64,000 nt of DNA from Henckelia pumila (GCF_033568475.1 NC_133121.1:134510375-134574374), one strand, 5' to 3'. Shown: positions 11,090-23,460, counted from the first letter of the stretch. A program made the numbers and translations. The notes: a model not told the origin generated them from the sequence alone.

Positions 11090-12414
11090 TTAACACAGTT
11101 TAAAAAAATCGTTGATAATTTAACCACGGTTTTAATAAAACCGTGGTTAAATAAAATCACCACGGTTTTTTAAAAACAGTGGTTAAATATATAACCACGG
11201 TTTTTTTAAAAACCGTGGTTAACTAACCACGGTTTTAAAAAACCGTGGCAAAACTTAGCCACGGTGTTTTAAACTGTGGCTACAACTAACCACGTTTTTT
11301 CAAACCGTGGCTATTTTTATCCACGGTTTATATAAAACCGTGGTTGAATAACCACGGTAATAAAAACCGTGGCTAACTAACCACGGTTTTATATAAACCG
11401 TGGCTAACTTAGCCACAGTTTTTTTACGATTTTGAAAAAATCGTGACCGTGGTTAATTAGCCACGGTTTTTTAAAACCGTGGTTAAAATTAGCCACAGTT
11501 TAAAAAAACCGTGGTTGTTTAACCACGGTTTTAAAAAACCGTGGCTAATTAACCACAATTTTTTCATACCGTGGCTATTTAACCACGGTTTTGATAAAAC
11601 CGTGGGTAAATTAACCACGGTTTTAAAAAAACCGTGGCTAAATAGCCAAATTTTTTTGTAGTGAATATTTGAGATATTCCATCATTTCAAATTCATCAAT
11701 CCAATCACGACTTTAGACTCTTGGATCTTTCCATTGTTGGTAGCCTCGACGCGGTCGCCATCATCGTCATCTTGGTCTAACACAAAGTTGGTTAGGGAGT
11801 AGTGACAGTAGTCAGTAGTCTTGTTATGGTACAACTTGATCATGACAAGATAAAGGGTCACCATGTAAGTTATCGTCCACAACACGAACCAACTAAACTG
11901 AATATTCGCTAGCGATTTGGCGCGTTCCAGAGCCTCTTCCCCGTGGCACCGGACCTCTTTACGGCCTTTCTCCAAGCTCATGTAGCAACCTTTACGTATG
12001 AGACTAGCTGGCGATAACACGTACCCGATGACGACGAACCAAACACCCTGAAACACAATACTAGCCGACCTCACAAAGCTATTCAAAAAGCTATGGGGAT
12101 GACTAATGCCTAAAAGGGTGGTGGAAAATGATACACAGATGGCAATTTGAAGAAGCCAGTGGTATTGGCCCTCAAATCCCACGTGATCCGTGGAGTGGAG
12201 ATGGAAGAGGAGGAATTGCTGCCCAAAACCCAATGCAAATAGCAGATTGGTGAGTCCGTATTGAGCCGGAGGGGCAAGCTTATCTAGGACGATCGAGAGA
12301 AAAGCAGCCATGAAAAATGTCAAGGAAATATTCGAGTGTTCGAAAAGTCGGAGATGGTTAGATGGAATGGTTCCATCGGGGTCAAGAAGATGGTGGCCAT
12401 AGGGCGTGATGTAG

Positions 12415-14672
12415 TGTAACGCCCGGAATTATTTAATTTTAATCCGAGAATATTTAATTTGGGAATATTTGGAGTTTTGATTTAAATTCTAATATTCTTA
12501 AATTATTTAGAATTGAAATTGAATGAAATGAGAAGCTGAGGACCAAATTGCAATTTTTGAATGGTTGAGGGACTAAAGTGCAATTATTCTTGAAGGTATC
12601 AGATTTTTTAAGTTATTACTCAGTATGCACGTGTCTTATGAACATGATTCCATCATATTTTCAGAGCAAGAACCGAGAGGAAAGAACAAAGAAATCCCAA
12701 GCCTTCTTATTCATCTTCAAATTGACATATCTTGAGCTCCGGGTATCCGTTTTTGATTCCGAAAGATGTTCTGGAATCCTCGCAACAAAACCTTCGATTT
12801 GATGTAAGTTTTATATTTGTTCATCAGGGTTTGGTCATTCTAAAATGACAGATATCAGACTTGTATATGATTTGATGTTGATGAGCTTCTATCTTTGGTA
12901 ATCTTGAAGTTGGGTTGAGGATTGATTGTTATATCATGTTCTTATGATTTCCCAGCTATGATTTGATCCTTATACCTGCTGATATGTTGGGTTTGAGTTG
13001 TTAAACATCTGATATGAATGTTAAAAATGGTATAGATATGTTCGGAATCGCCGAGTTATACCGATATGCCGTCGAACTTATGAATTGAAGTGATTTGCTA
13101 TTGTTCTTGGACTTAGAAGTTGCTGAAGTTTTAGCTGATGATTCCTTGCTTATTATGCTATGATTTCAGTGTTTAAACAGGGCATATAAACTCGAGAAGT
13201 CGACTCCGAAATCGATAGAAGATAGAACAAGGTTGGTAGAGTTTGCCTTGAAGTCTTGTTGAAGTTTGGATTGAATTGGAGCAGATTTTGAGATGAGTTT
13301 GGTGATTGATCTTGTACAGACTTTGACAAGCTAGAAGACATCCTACACATCACGTTTGAAAGGTAAAAGTGGACTACTATTTGATTGGGATTACAACTCG
13401 AGATGGTTTGTATCGAGTTCCCCTAAATCACATACTTGTTTGCTTAATTGCTCTTATGTGCTTTACTTTGAGTTGTTGAATAAGTTCTTGATATAATGAA
13501 TGCTTTGATGATGATATATGTTGCATTCATCTTGAAGACTTATTCCTTGATTTTGAAATGAACGGAAATGTTCGAATAGACGATTTGAGGAATTGTATAT
13601 GTATGGCCTGGGTGGTTGTTTTAGCCTAGCGTCTGATTTGCATATATGATTGCTTCAAAGTCTAGAGAAGAAAGATAAGTAACCCCACCTCGATTGGGAG
13701 AGTCGGTGGATTAGTTATGATATCTACTTCTCGGGATCCCAACCGACGAATGAAGAGATGAACCTTGTTTTAAAACATGCATTGAAGTTATGTTCTTTAT
13801 ATCATGATCTTGATATATGTTTGTATGCATGTTTAGTTGCTTTTACTGGGAAATCTATTTCTCCTCGGAGTTATCCGGCTATTGTTTTGTTGTATGTGTC
13901 ATTGCAATAGGAGGGAGTGGACCCGGACAAAAGCGGAATTGAAGAACAAGGGATGAGAGAATATAGCGTGATGATCCGAGTTAGATGAGTTGTGTGAGCT
14001 GTCGATGTTTGTATTGAGTTCCAAACATGATCATGTTCTAGCTACTTGTTTTATAACTTGTAGATGATCTAGTTGTTGTCTTGTTGATGTTTATAGGATT
14101 TGAGATATGATGTAAATCCTTAAGACAACATGATGTATTTTGATCTTGTTATATAGCAATGTTTCTTGCATATTCTGGAAAGTCTTGATTATTATGATTG
14201 TAAGGCTTGTTATGATCTAATTGTATCCAATGTATAGCATGTTAGAATGCATGTTAGATGTTGCTATGGATTAGATCATGAATAAATCCTTGTATGAGTT
14301 GATCTTGGATGAGAATGTAGGTATGGACTCGTTTTTTACAGCAACTTTGTCTGATGTTTTTCTTCTGTTCCTGTGCTCGCTCGATCGGTAGAACATGACC
14401 GATTGAGCGAGGCATTCTTTTTGCTGGACAGAAGGGTGATCACAGAGGGCTCGCTCGATCTGCAAAGTTTGGCAGATCGAGCGAGACCATATATTTAGCA
14501 CCCGAGAGTTGAGCTGAGGAGCTCGCTCGATCGGTGGTTTTTCACCGATCGAGCGAGGTGCTCACCCTTTTAAAAAAAATAAAATAAAATTTTATTCTTT
14601 TGTTTAGACATTGATTATTGTCTATTATTGTTGATTAATTGATTATGAGAGATTAGAACTCGGGTCGTCACA
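12415..14672 (+). mobile_element. Solo LTR (Ty3/gypsy type) in DUF716 gene 2
   Basis: Starts TGTAACGCCCGG and ends GGGTCGTCACA (TG..CA ends typical of plant chromovirus/Tekay-like LTRs), with the 5-bp duplication TGTAG at 12410-12414 and 14673-14677. No internal coding, primer site or second LTR is present, so it is a solo LTR left by recombination. Gene 3 gives the empty site (..GGGCGTGAGGTAGAGTTC). The short open frames inside are not genes. Confidence 0.92.
14375..14558. repeat. Three consecutive GC-rich hairpins in the solo LTR
   Basis: GCTCGCTCGATC(GG) and its complement flank loops of 10-15 nt at 14375-14412, 14449-14485 and 14521-14558. Stem sequences are the same in all three; loops differ. 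Confidence 0.85.
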
Positions 14673-16329
14673 TGTAGAGTTCGATTACTAAAGAAATGGA
14701 GGTTGCAATCATGATAAAATACAACTCAAAATACTTGATTCTTGAGGTGGGAAACCATGGTAAAGAGGTGTAGGATTTAGGGTTCTTGGCGTGAAGTTTT
14801 ATGTGATGGAAAGTTTGCCATAATCCGATGGTGAGCATGCCAAATCCATGCACCACATGACCTCCAGTTCCACCCATATACACAACAAAAAAATTGGCTA
14901 TTTAGCCACGATTTTTTAAAACCGTGGTTAATTTACCAACGGTTTTATCAAAACCGTGGTTAAATAGCAACGGTTTTAAAAAATCGTGGTTATTTAACCA
15001 CAGTTTTTAAAGTTATTTAACCACGGTTTTTAAAAACCGTGGCTAATTTAAACACGGTTTTAAAAATCCTTGATTAATTAACCACGATTTTTTTAAACCG
15101 TGGCAAATTTAGCCACGGTTTTTTCGAAACCGTGGATGAATAACCACGGTTTTAAAAAAACCGTGGTTATATATTTAACCACTGTTTTTAAAAAACCGTG
15201 GTTATTTCATTTAACCACGGTTTTAATAAAACCGTGGTTAATCAATCACGGTTTTAATAAAACCGTGGTTAAAAAACAAGTCGTTCAAAAAAAATACTTA
15301 TCGAATATATTATTTTTTATTAAGTAATTATTTTATATAATTATTGTCAAAATTATTATTACAAACATTAAATTATTATTATTCTTATTCCTAATTTATT
15401 CAATGAAAATGCATGTATCAAAATGTAAAAAATCTTGTTAATGAATGTTCCACTGTATTTATTATTTTATGAACATAAAAAATGTTATTCTAACATGTTT
15501 TCGCTGTTTAAATTAATTAATCTTGTAAGGATCCAATGTTAATTACTATATCATTTGACTAGATTTATTAATAATTATTTTAAAGTGTTGAATTAAAATA
15601 TTTAAACCAAATAATTAAATAATATTTTAAAACATGTATTTGTTATTTTTTCCCGTTATATTTTATATGTAAAAAGTGATTTGATTAAAATTTTTATTTG
15701 TACATAATATTATTATATTAGATAGATTAAATAGATTATATATTTCAACGAGAAGGATTAGATAAATTATATTATATTAAGTCCTAAATTTTTAAATAAA
15801 TAAATTGATACGATAGAAAATAAATAAATATTTTTAAGCTAAAATTCTTATTTTTGTATATTTAGTTTTCTTGATAATATTTTAAAAAAATATTAAATAA
15901 ATATTGAATGTTATAAAATATTATTTATTATTTTAATTTTAAATATGTAAAAATTTATTGAATATTATTTTGATAATTAAAATATTACTTAAGTTATACT
16001 AATATTTAATTTAAAATTTAAAATTATTTTATTAGAAAAACTCATCAAAACACCCATTAAAATCCTCCATAACGATATATTTGTGTTTTAATAAACAAAT
16101 AAAAAATTAAAGTTTAATTAGCACAGTTTATTCAAAACCGTGGTTGAATAGCTATGATTTTAATTAACCGTGCCTAATTAACCACGGTTTTTTTAAACCA
16201 TGGTTAAACTAGCCATGATTTTTAAAAACCTTGATTGAATAACCACGATTTTATTTAAACTGCGGCTAAAAATAAGACGAAAATTACAAAACCGTGGCTA
16301 AAAGTAACCATAGTTTTAAATAACCGTGG

Positions 16330-17150
16330 CTATTCGTCAACGATTTTAACAAATATTTTTATTTAGAAAAATATTGTTTTTGATATTCATTTTTTATGGT
16401 TTTGAACTCCTTTTAGCATATATTTTACAATTACTTAGCGAGAATTTAAGTTTCTTGATTTTTGAGATTTTTGGAAAAAAGTTTTAATAATTAGCCGGAG
16501 CAGGTGTGCCAAAATAAGAGCAGATGCGCATAAAATCAGTAACCAAATTTTACCCATGTGCAAAGGCGATTAAACTTGGGAGCAGACGCGCAAAAAAAAA
16601 GAAGGTTGAGGAATCTGCGGAAGCAGCCGCGCTAAATTGAGTTTCTATTGCGGAGAAGCGCTAAAGACATAGCGCTTCTGCGCTAGAGAACTAGCGCAGC
16701 TGCGCCTTGTGAAGGACACAGTTGCGCTAGTGAGATGGAGCAGCTGCTACATGTTTCTAGATCAACTGCTCTCTCTCTATATATATATAAATATTCTTTT
16801 TAATATTAATTTTAATATTAAAAATATTTTATTTTCCCCAAACTTTGATAATTTGTAAATTAAAAATTTTAAATTTCAGTTTGGTTTTTATATTTTTTTG
16901 AAAAATTTTGACTTATATTTTTTATGTCTTCTATACTAACACTTGAGATATAATATAAATAATACATCATTTTAACATCACAAAAAAATCTTTGGTTTTA
17001 TTTATATAAGATATAATATATTGTGATATTATTTTAAAAATATACTGATGCATATAAAATATTACGAGGATAAACAAAATATTTTATTGTTAGATATATA
17101 ATTTTTTTTTAAAATCTAAATTTTTGTCCCAAGATATTTTAAATTATTTC
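16330..17150. other. CACTA 2-specific insert with palindromic GC-rich motif
   Basis: About 0.8 kb absent from the matching part of CACTA 1. It contains repeated AGCGC/GCGCT words around 16620-16740 (AAGCGCTAAAGACATAGCGC, then TGCGCTAGAGAACTAGCGCA), a style of motif also seen in plant LTRs. It may be an old LTR fragment; ends are not clear. Confidence 0.35.
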
Positions 17151-17499
17151 TCATATTAGTTTTAATTTTGTTCTAATTAACATGAATATTTGCCATATAA
17201 TATACTTAAGAATTAAATATCCATTCACATGTACTTCTCGTATTCTCTCCCATTTATTATTATGTTTTTGACATTTTTTGTTTCTTTTGTAATAAATTGG
17301 TCCACATAGTTTTCTCTAATATAGGTTTATATATGATATTAAAATATATATATTTGATTTATATAGCACGTAGGAGTTGAAATAACTTAAATGACGTCAA
17401 ATTTTAACCACAAATAAATATTTTGAATACACACATTTAATTATAATAATATTATTATTGTTATATTATGATAAAATATAAATATATATCTATATATCT

Positions 17500-19927
17500 T
17501 GTCTATCCACAAACCCATCAATTCCACCGCCTCACACGCTCGATCCCCCTTCCATCTTCTTTCTTTTCTTCTTCAAATTTTCCGTCGATTTAAATCACCG
17601 TATTTTTGCCGTCGGTTATCGATTTTCAAAAGGGATCATAGTTTCGGAATCCTCGCGACGAGAGCTAGGTAGTGATACCAATATTTGCAAGGTTTTCTAG
17701 TAACTGGCTCGAACCAAAATCAGCAGCCGTGACCCAGCCGCCTACTTCCGCCGTAGCCGACCGCCTTTCAGCCTAGGATAAGGTTGTTTAGGTCGTTTGA
17801 AACTTGTTTCGAGGTACAATTTCGAACCTAGGGTTTTGAATTTTGGGAATTTTGATTCAATTGAATTTCGGTAATTGATATTTTATGTATTATATTGTTT
17901 GTACGTATTATTTTAGACTCGATTGAAGGTATTGACTATTTTTAAGAAATTATGGGGATTGATTTTGAAATTCCAGAATTATTGAGTTAGGTTCTTCGAT
18001 TTTTATAGTTGTTTGAACTGTTATTTAGATGTTTAGATGTGTTTAGATTTATATAGATTATTTTCAGAATTTATGAGAAATTTTCTGTAATGTCAAACTA
18101 TTTTCCAATTTGGGTAATTCGACTTTTGGGTCCTATATTCCAACAAGGGACATTTATAGTGATGTTTAATATGAAATATGATTTTTTGGAAGAGTTTGAA
18201 TTTTATAGTTAGTTTCGGTAATTTTCAGATTTTATAAATTAGAATAAGAGTTAATATGAAATAAATGGGAAAACAGGATTGGATTATTCGAGTAATACGT
18301 GAAATCTCATTTTGATGTATTTAATCTGTATCTTTTATGGATATTGAAGCAACAGAGCGTGGTATCATAAAAAAATTTAACCGGGAGAAGCCTCACCTAC
18401 CTTTTGTGCTTGGTTTCGCAGCCAACCTTAATGGTTCACTTGATTTTTTGCTGGTTTACGGATTTTGTTTGTTGCATGTAAAAAAAATGATGCTTCGATT
18501 ATTAATGTCACCTTTGAGCAGTAGAAGTAGCTCAATTAGTTTGTATGGGTATTGCTTCCAAGCCTTTAATTTTCCACTTTGTATTAATATTTCTGTAATA
18601 TGAGCTTCGCTCCCTAATTATTCTTATTTAATTCTTATAGGTTGTTGTATATGCAAAATTCCGCAGAGACTATTTTGAAGCTTCAGGTATTCATGAACTT
18701 TGATATTATTGGTGAAATAAAACAAATGAGATTTAAATTTCCATGCTTGCATGGTGTTCAAATTGGTATAATGTTTATTATACTGGTTTGTCTTTACATC
18801 ATACAAGTCAGGTTATATAGTTAGCTTCACATTGTGTTCATTACATCAAACTTTCTGCTGTGGGTGATCTGAACATCTCAGTGTCGCCTTCGAAGACGAC
18901 ACAAGGTCTGACGGCTCTCCTTCTGATACCTTCCTCGTTTATAGTTAGCTTCACGTTGTGTTCATTATTGATATTCACTTATTGTTTCTGATTTTCGTTC
19001 TCCTTGTTGGAAATTGAATTATTTTTGACAATTGATCTCGGCAGAAGAAGTTTATTTAGAATGTGGTTGATTTTTTTTGAAGAATGTCATGAAAGTGATA
19101 TGTTACTGTAGCATTCTCTCAGTTTTGGAATTTCCTAATTTTGTAGAAGTCTATAGTACTAAATGCTACTGCTTGTTTTTTCCCAACTACCGAAACATAA
19201 ACATAATTGGTGGCATATGTCATCTGTTAAAGTTGATCTGAACAAGTAGTGAAGCATGAGATGTGGAAATATTTTTGCTTTTCTCTGTGGGCATCTACCA
19301 CCTTAGTGGGCAACTGGGCATGAATTATCTTCTACTTCATTTCTTTCCATGAATCTCATACTTGTACATTATTAATGAGAATTTTTTTGCCACAAGGGTA
19401 AAGAGATAAGACGATTGGAAGAAAGCATGAGATGTGGAAAGATGTTTGCTTTTCTTTAGTATAAGGGGTTTGGGAACACAATCTCCATATTGGAGAACTC
19501 ACGTGAATTTATCTTATATTAATAGTGCTTCTACAAATACTTGCGTAAATGTTTGCTTCATTTAGTTTCAAGTTTATGCTATCCAATACATATGTTTGTA
19601 AGTTCTACCAAAAGGGTATCAATTTATTTATTTATTCCTTTACACTTAGCCTTTGTTTGAGTTTTAATTTTGTTATAGCTACTAGATGATTGAATCAATG
19701 CATCGACATACTTTCTGGTGGAACCTATTCCCTTTGATGGTGTACTTGCCAACTTTCACAATGAATCGTAAGTGCTAAATATTGTTATTATGGGATTTGT
19801 CCCCTTAACAGTATTTTAGTCCTTTAAAATTTGAATTGCTCCGTTAAACATGGTTATTTGTTTTTATTAATGTTTAGTATTTGTTTCTTTTCGTTTTTTT
19901 ATGTTTTTTTTTTTCACGTGGAATTAG
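17500..19927 (+). other. Transposon interior, possibly gene-derived, no intact gene
   Basis: 17500-17640 matches the reverse complement of 9830-9960 in CACTA 1. Beyond 17645 the sequence is unlike CACTA 1. A short frame at 18337-18603 and several intron-like T-rich stretches are present, and 19680-19768 ends in a good donor (ATCGTAAGTG), but I could not recognise a protein family. Confidence 0.3.
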
Positions 19928-19998
19928 ATTTTCTGAACAAGGAGTACTTGAGCAGCGACAACAAGTTTACGATCATCACCTATTCTCCTACTCGAGTT
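19928..19998 (+). pseudogene. Captured exon of a mitochondrial porin (VDAC) gene
   Basis: A 71-nt block bounded by GGAATTAG before and GTAAGTG after (good acceptor and donor) translates to FLNKEYLSSDNKFTIITYSP followed by TRV. This matches the second coding segment of plant VDAC proteins (pattern LL.KDY..DHKFT..TYSPTGV), the first strand of the beta-barrel. No other VDAC exon was found in the window. The exon lies inside CACTA 2 near its right end. Inference: a gene fragment captured by the transposon. Confidence 0.65.
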
Positions 19999-20683
19999 GT
20001 AAGTGTTTTCTGAGCATTTGTGGTGTTATTTGCATCTAGCTTCGGATTCGTTTTACGGGTTTCCTTATTTTATTTTGGAAATAGTTAATTAATATAGTAA
20101 TATGGTTATGTTCATGTTGTTTTAGCTATGTATTTAGATTTTTATGTATTTAGATTTTACTTGTTAAACGATATAATTAAGATAGGTTTTAGTGTTTGTC
20201 ATGTTGTGGTATTTAGAAGTTTTCATTGGTTTCTATGTTTTTTGATCTTTTGTGACTAAATTAGTCACGGTTTGGCTAATTCAGCCACAGTTTTTTTAAA
20301 AACGTGGTTAAATTAACCACGGTTTTTTTAAAACCGTGGTTAATTTAACCACGGTTTTTTTATTCCGTGGCTAATAATTAGCCACGGTTTTATACAAAAC
20401 CGTGGCTGATTTAGCAACAGGCTTTTTAATTCCGTGGCTAATTTAGCCACGATTTTTTAAAAACCGTGGTTAAATTAACCACTGTTTTATTCAAAAACCA
20501 TGGCTAAAATCGTGGGTAAATTAATTTAGCCACGGTTTTAGCCACGGTTTTTGCCGTGGCTAAACTCAAAGTTTTTTTGTAGTGATATATTGTTTCGAGT
20601 TTTGGAACTAATTGAAAGTTGTAGATGAGTTGTTTAATTTGTTGCGAGTAATTGGGTGTAAAGGGATTTAGGTAGTGGATGGG

Positions 20684-20692
20684 TTTTTATAG
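20684..20692 (-). promoter_or_regulatory. TATA box formerly serving DUF716 gene 2
   Basis: Minus strand TATAAAAACCCATCCACTAC, identical in arrangement to the block before gene 3. The CACTA 2 insertion separates it from the gene. Confidence 0.65.
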
Positions 20693-21443
20693 AAGGATTG
20701 AATATTGAAGGAACAACATGAAATTTTTGGGGTGTATATGGGAAAAATTGATAAAGTTGGTATGTTTGGATTTTAGTCTTAGGTAGTGTTTGAAAGAGCT
20801 TCTAAAAAGTAATTATCAGTTTTTTCAACGTTTCACATCATCTTTTAAATATCTCATATTTTCAATATCCCCGCCCACGTTCCACGATCAAATATCTTAC
20901 CAACCAAATATGTATGGGACCTTGTCAATTTAACATTTCTACATCATCATCTAATTATCTCACCCTTCAAACTATTTAAAATTTTTACTTATTTCTTTAT
21001 TTCAATTTATTCCATTTATAATTGTTTCATTAAATTAAAATTATTTAATATTGCATTTATATATGTATGTTTTAGAAAATCATATAGTACGTACGCTAAA
21101 TTAATATTTTATAAATCATTTATAGATGAATTTTTTTTTAAAAAAAGAAAACAAAATTGTGACGGCTAAATTAGCCGTTGCATATAACTCGTTGTACATA
21201 TAGTACGCTAAATTTAATATTTTACAATGTCTTGCAATGTGTATGTTATTATAAGGGTACTTGAACATTCGATTCAAATTTTTTGGAAGAGGGATTTCAT
21301 TAATATTCATTTCAGCTGCTTTTCTTTGCTTTGAGATTGCACCACTTGGCACGCGATACGTGAAACTTTTTGTCCATGTTATTTAATCTTTGTATAAAAA
21401 ACGTAGAGAGTATTATAAAATTAGTACAGAATTTATATATATA

Positions 21444-22100
21444 TGATACCCCGAGGAGGAAATCACCTCAGCTCAAAGATGACCCTAAGATAAAGATCAA
21501 TCCTTAGATAGACAGGATGGTCCAGGAGGTCGGCTCGGGAGCTCAGCTCGGGAGCTCAGGACCTCCTTCAAACTCCTCCACCATCATCTCCATCTTAGGT
21601 TGGGAGCTCTGGAATTCATCTCAGCCCCGATGGTAGTAGGAAGTTAGCTCGGTAGAGGGGTTGGACAACCTCGATGAGCTAGCTAAGATGTTAGGATCAG
21701 TGCTCGGGTTGAGTTCAGGGGTTCAACAATAGACCATTCATCCCTTTTCCATATGACCCCAGACAAGATTCGGGCGAGATCTCAGCCTAAATATTCGGGA
21801 TTGTGATCCCGGGATTCGCGGATTCTTGATAAGGAAGGTAGGCGTTAAATCCGGAGCTCTCTCCTATAAATACCAGGTTCATTTTCATTATTTGCATCTT
21901 AATTCTTCACTCGCGGGCACACACCACTCTCTATATTTTCGCTATCCTAGCATCTGACTTGAGCGTCGGAGGGGATACGCCGGAACACCTTCCGGCCCCC
22001 CTTAACATTCTTGTTAGTGGTTTCAGGTCAGCAGCAGTTCATCTCTTATTTGGAGGAGTTTCTTCAGCTCGTCCAAGGAGATCACTTTATTGAGGTATAT

Positions 22101-22102
<2 letters not shown>
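21444..22102 (+). mobile_element. Solo LTR, 659 bp
   Basis: Starts TGATACCCCGAGG and ends GAGGTATATCA (TG..CA with short inverted ends), flanked by ATATA on both sides. The matching site in copy B (about 46390-46410) lacks it. Inside are a TATA-like CTCCTATAAATACC (about 21861-21874) and the motif GACTTGAGCGTCGGAGG followed by GCCGGAACACC, common near the 3' part of plant LTRs. No internal region follows, so it is a solo LTR. Confidence 0.8.

Positions 22103-22138
<36 letters not shown>
22103..22138. repeat. (AT)n microsatellite
   Basis: About 18 AT repeats directly after the solo LTR; copy B has only a short AT run at the same place. Confidence 0.9.
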
Positions 22139-22139
<1 letters not shown>

Positions 22140-22144
<5 letters not shown>

Positions 22145-23310
22145 TTTTTTAAGTGACAGTGAACTTACAATAATATATATATATATACATTAGTTGTCAA
22201 TGCATAGATCTTGGTAAGTTTTATTATTTAAATTGAAATAATATATCAAATCTAGATTTTTTACACAGCTAGCGCTAATATAAAGTACAAAGGATTTCAA
22301 ATGACACAATTATTGAGTGAAATTCATTCTAATTAACTTGAAATATAATATATTAATTAGTATAATTATGCACGCGCGATACGTGTGTATAAAATAATAT
22401 AATATATTTATCATTATATGATATATATATATATATAATAATATATTTTTATTTTTCATTAATTATTTTAAATATGATAATTTAATTACGATTTTTATAA
22501 TTTTATAAATAATGTATAAATAAATTTAAAAGTTATTTATCTTATCTATAATTTAGTTGAGAAAAATGTGAAAAATATAATAAATAAAGTCAAATTTACA
22601 TAATTAGTATAAGGGCAATGTAGTGCTGAATTTGAAATTCATGGTCTTATTTTTATAAACAACAAAAATTCAATTGAAATCAACAGATTTGAAATCTATC
22701 GATCCAAACATGTGCAATATCAAAGTTTTTCTTCAATATTTAATAATTGTTGCTAAATAAAAAAATATATTATAACTGGAGATTAGTCAGTGTAGAGCTA
22801 ATTTTCAAAATAATATATATAGATAAATATCGACAAAATTAATGCAACTGCGAGAGTTTAATTTATACAAAGCGAGGGTTATTTTTTTAAAAAAAATCTT
22901 GCTGAATCCGAGGTCTTTGATACTAGATGAATCCCAGGTCAGATCAAGATCAGAATCCGCGGTCCTCATTTGCATTAATTTGGTCTTTTAAAAAAAAATA
23001 CGAGATTTAGAAGAGTTGACCAAAGACTAATTTACATGTATATACTGCAAGTGTTTGACCATGAAATTAATATATGCTTTTAACCGGGCCTTCTCGTTGG
23101 GGACAAATTTAAAATAATATTTGTTGAGCCACATAATTCGGCCGATATCTCTAAAATGACATGATATAATGATATATTGTCCAGTACTTTGAGTATAAAT
23201 CCTAATAGTTTTATTTTTGAAATCACCTAAAAAGTCTCATACCATATCATTTCATATATTAACACATGATTTTTTTTTTATCTACCAACGTAAAACTTTG
23301 GTTGAATATC
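22140..23310. other. Distal upstream region of DUF716 gene 2, no gene
   Basis: AT-rich and collinear with about 46410-47255 of copy B; no open frame or RNA gene seen. Confidence 0.55.
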
Positions 23311-23311
23311 T

Positions 23312-23354
<43 letters not shown>
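23311..23354. repeat. (ATA)n microsatellite
   Basis: About 14 ATA units; a shorter interrupted run occupies the homologous place at about 47258-47298. Confidence 0.9.
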
Positions 23355-23358
<4 letters not shown>

Positions 23359-23460
23359 CAACTTCTTGACCGATCGAGCCTACAAAATCTCACCAGGAAA
23401 ATGATTCATATATGATATCCAAGTGAAATAAAAATTTCATAGAAAAACTGTTGGAGTATA

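Larger units (their letters stand above)
8106..11663 (-). mobile_element. CACTA (En/Spm-type) DNA transposon 1
   Basis: Starts CACTACAAAAATTC and ends ..TTTTTTTGTAGTG, the diagnostic CACTA terminus in inverted form. It is flanked by the 3-bp duplication AAT (8103-8105 and 11664-11666), and the homologous stretch near 43650 is an empty site. Both ends are filled with the subterminal unit TTAACCACGGTTTT in direct and inverted orientation (about 8130-8765, 10300-10475 and 11090-11655), the kind of array bound by TNPA-like proteins. Only a transposase remnant is left inside, so it is non-autonomous. It lies just beyond the stop codon of DUF716 gene 2. Confidence 0.92.
11682..14877 (-). pseudogene. 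DUF716 (TMEM45-like) gene 2, split by a solo LTR
   Basis: The N-terminal part (ATG at 14877-14875, MGGTGGHVVHGFG..) runs to 14673 and the C-terminal part resumes at 12414 (..TPYGHHLLDPDGTIPSNH) and ends at 11682. Together they match gene 3 (43699-44631) nearly residue for residue except for the 2258-bp LTR at 12415-14672. Both halves are otherwise open, with no frameshift or stop of their own, so the break looks recent. The start codon also lies only 3 bp from CACTA 2, which separates the gene from its TATA leader by 5.7 kb. It is therefore doubly inactivated: promoter displaced and frame interrupted. Confidence 0.92.
14881..20584 (+). mobile_element. CACTA (En/Spm-type) DNA transposon 2 with captured gene exon
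   Basis: Left end CACAACAAAAAAATTGGC (one T-to-A change in CACTA), right end ..AGTTTTTTTGTAGTG, flanked by the 3-bp duplication ATA (14878-14880 and 20585-20587). Subterminal arrays of the TTAACCACGGTTTT unit lie at about 14890-15275, 16120-16350 and 20250-20575. The left half is the reverse complement of CACTA 1. The region 17640-20240 replaces the transposase and holds foreign gene-derived sequence, including a VDAC exon at 19928-19998. It sits 3 bp upstream of the gene 2 start codon. Non-autonomous, Pack-CACTA type. Confidence 0.9.
1768..23460. repeat. Segmental duplication, copy A (TE-expanded)
   Basis: After removing inserted elements, 1768-2277, 7526-8105, 11667-12414, 14673-14880, 20588-21443 and 22103-23460 are collinear with 26468-26724, 27272-28018, 43280-44631 and 44640-47395. 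Shared landmarks include CTCTCGCGCGCAGTCATCTT (about 1862 and 26564), GAACTAAAAAGTAAAA.TAGG (about 7683 and 27948), the gene bodies, the TATA leader and the segment ending GTTGGAGTATAT (23450 and 47387). This is a tandem duplication of a block of about 5-6 kb containing one DUF716 gene. Confidence 0.85.

Noticed and set aside
11479..11661. 60-residue repetitive frame (KKPWLFNHGF repeats)
   Set aside because: Translation of the CACTA subterminal repeats; the same happens at 15100-15327.
12415..14672. LTR acting as a spliced intron of DUF716 gene 2
   Set aside because: The insertion lies within a codon context without GT..AG at its borders, and no gene in the family here has an intron; transcript data would be needed to revive the idea.
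18337..18603. 88-residue frame in CACTA 2
   Set aside because: No recognisable domain and no support from splice structure; kept only as possible captured sequence.
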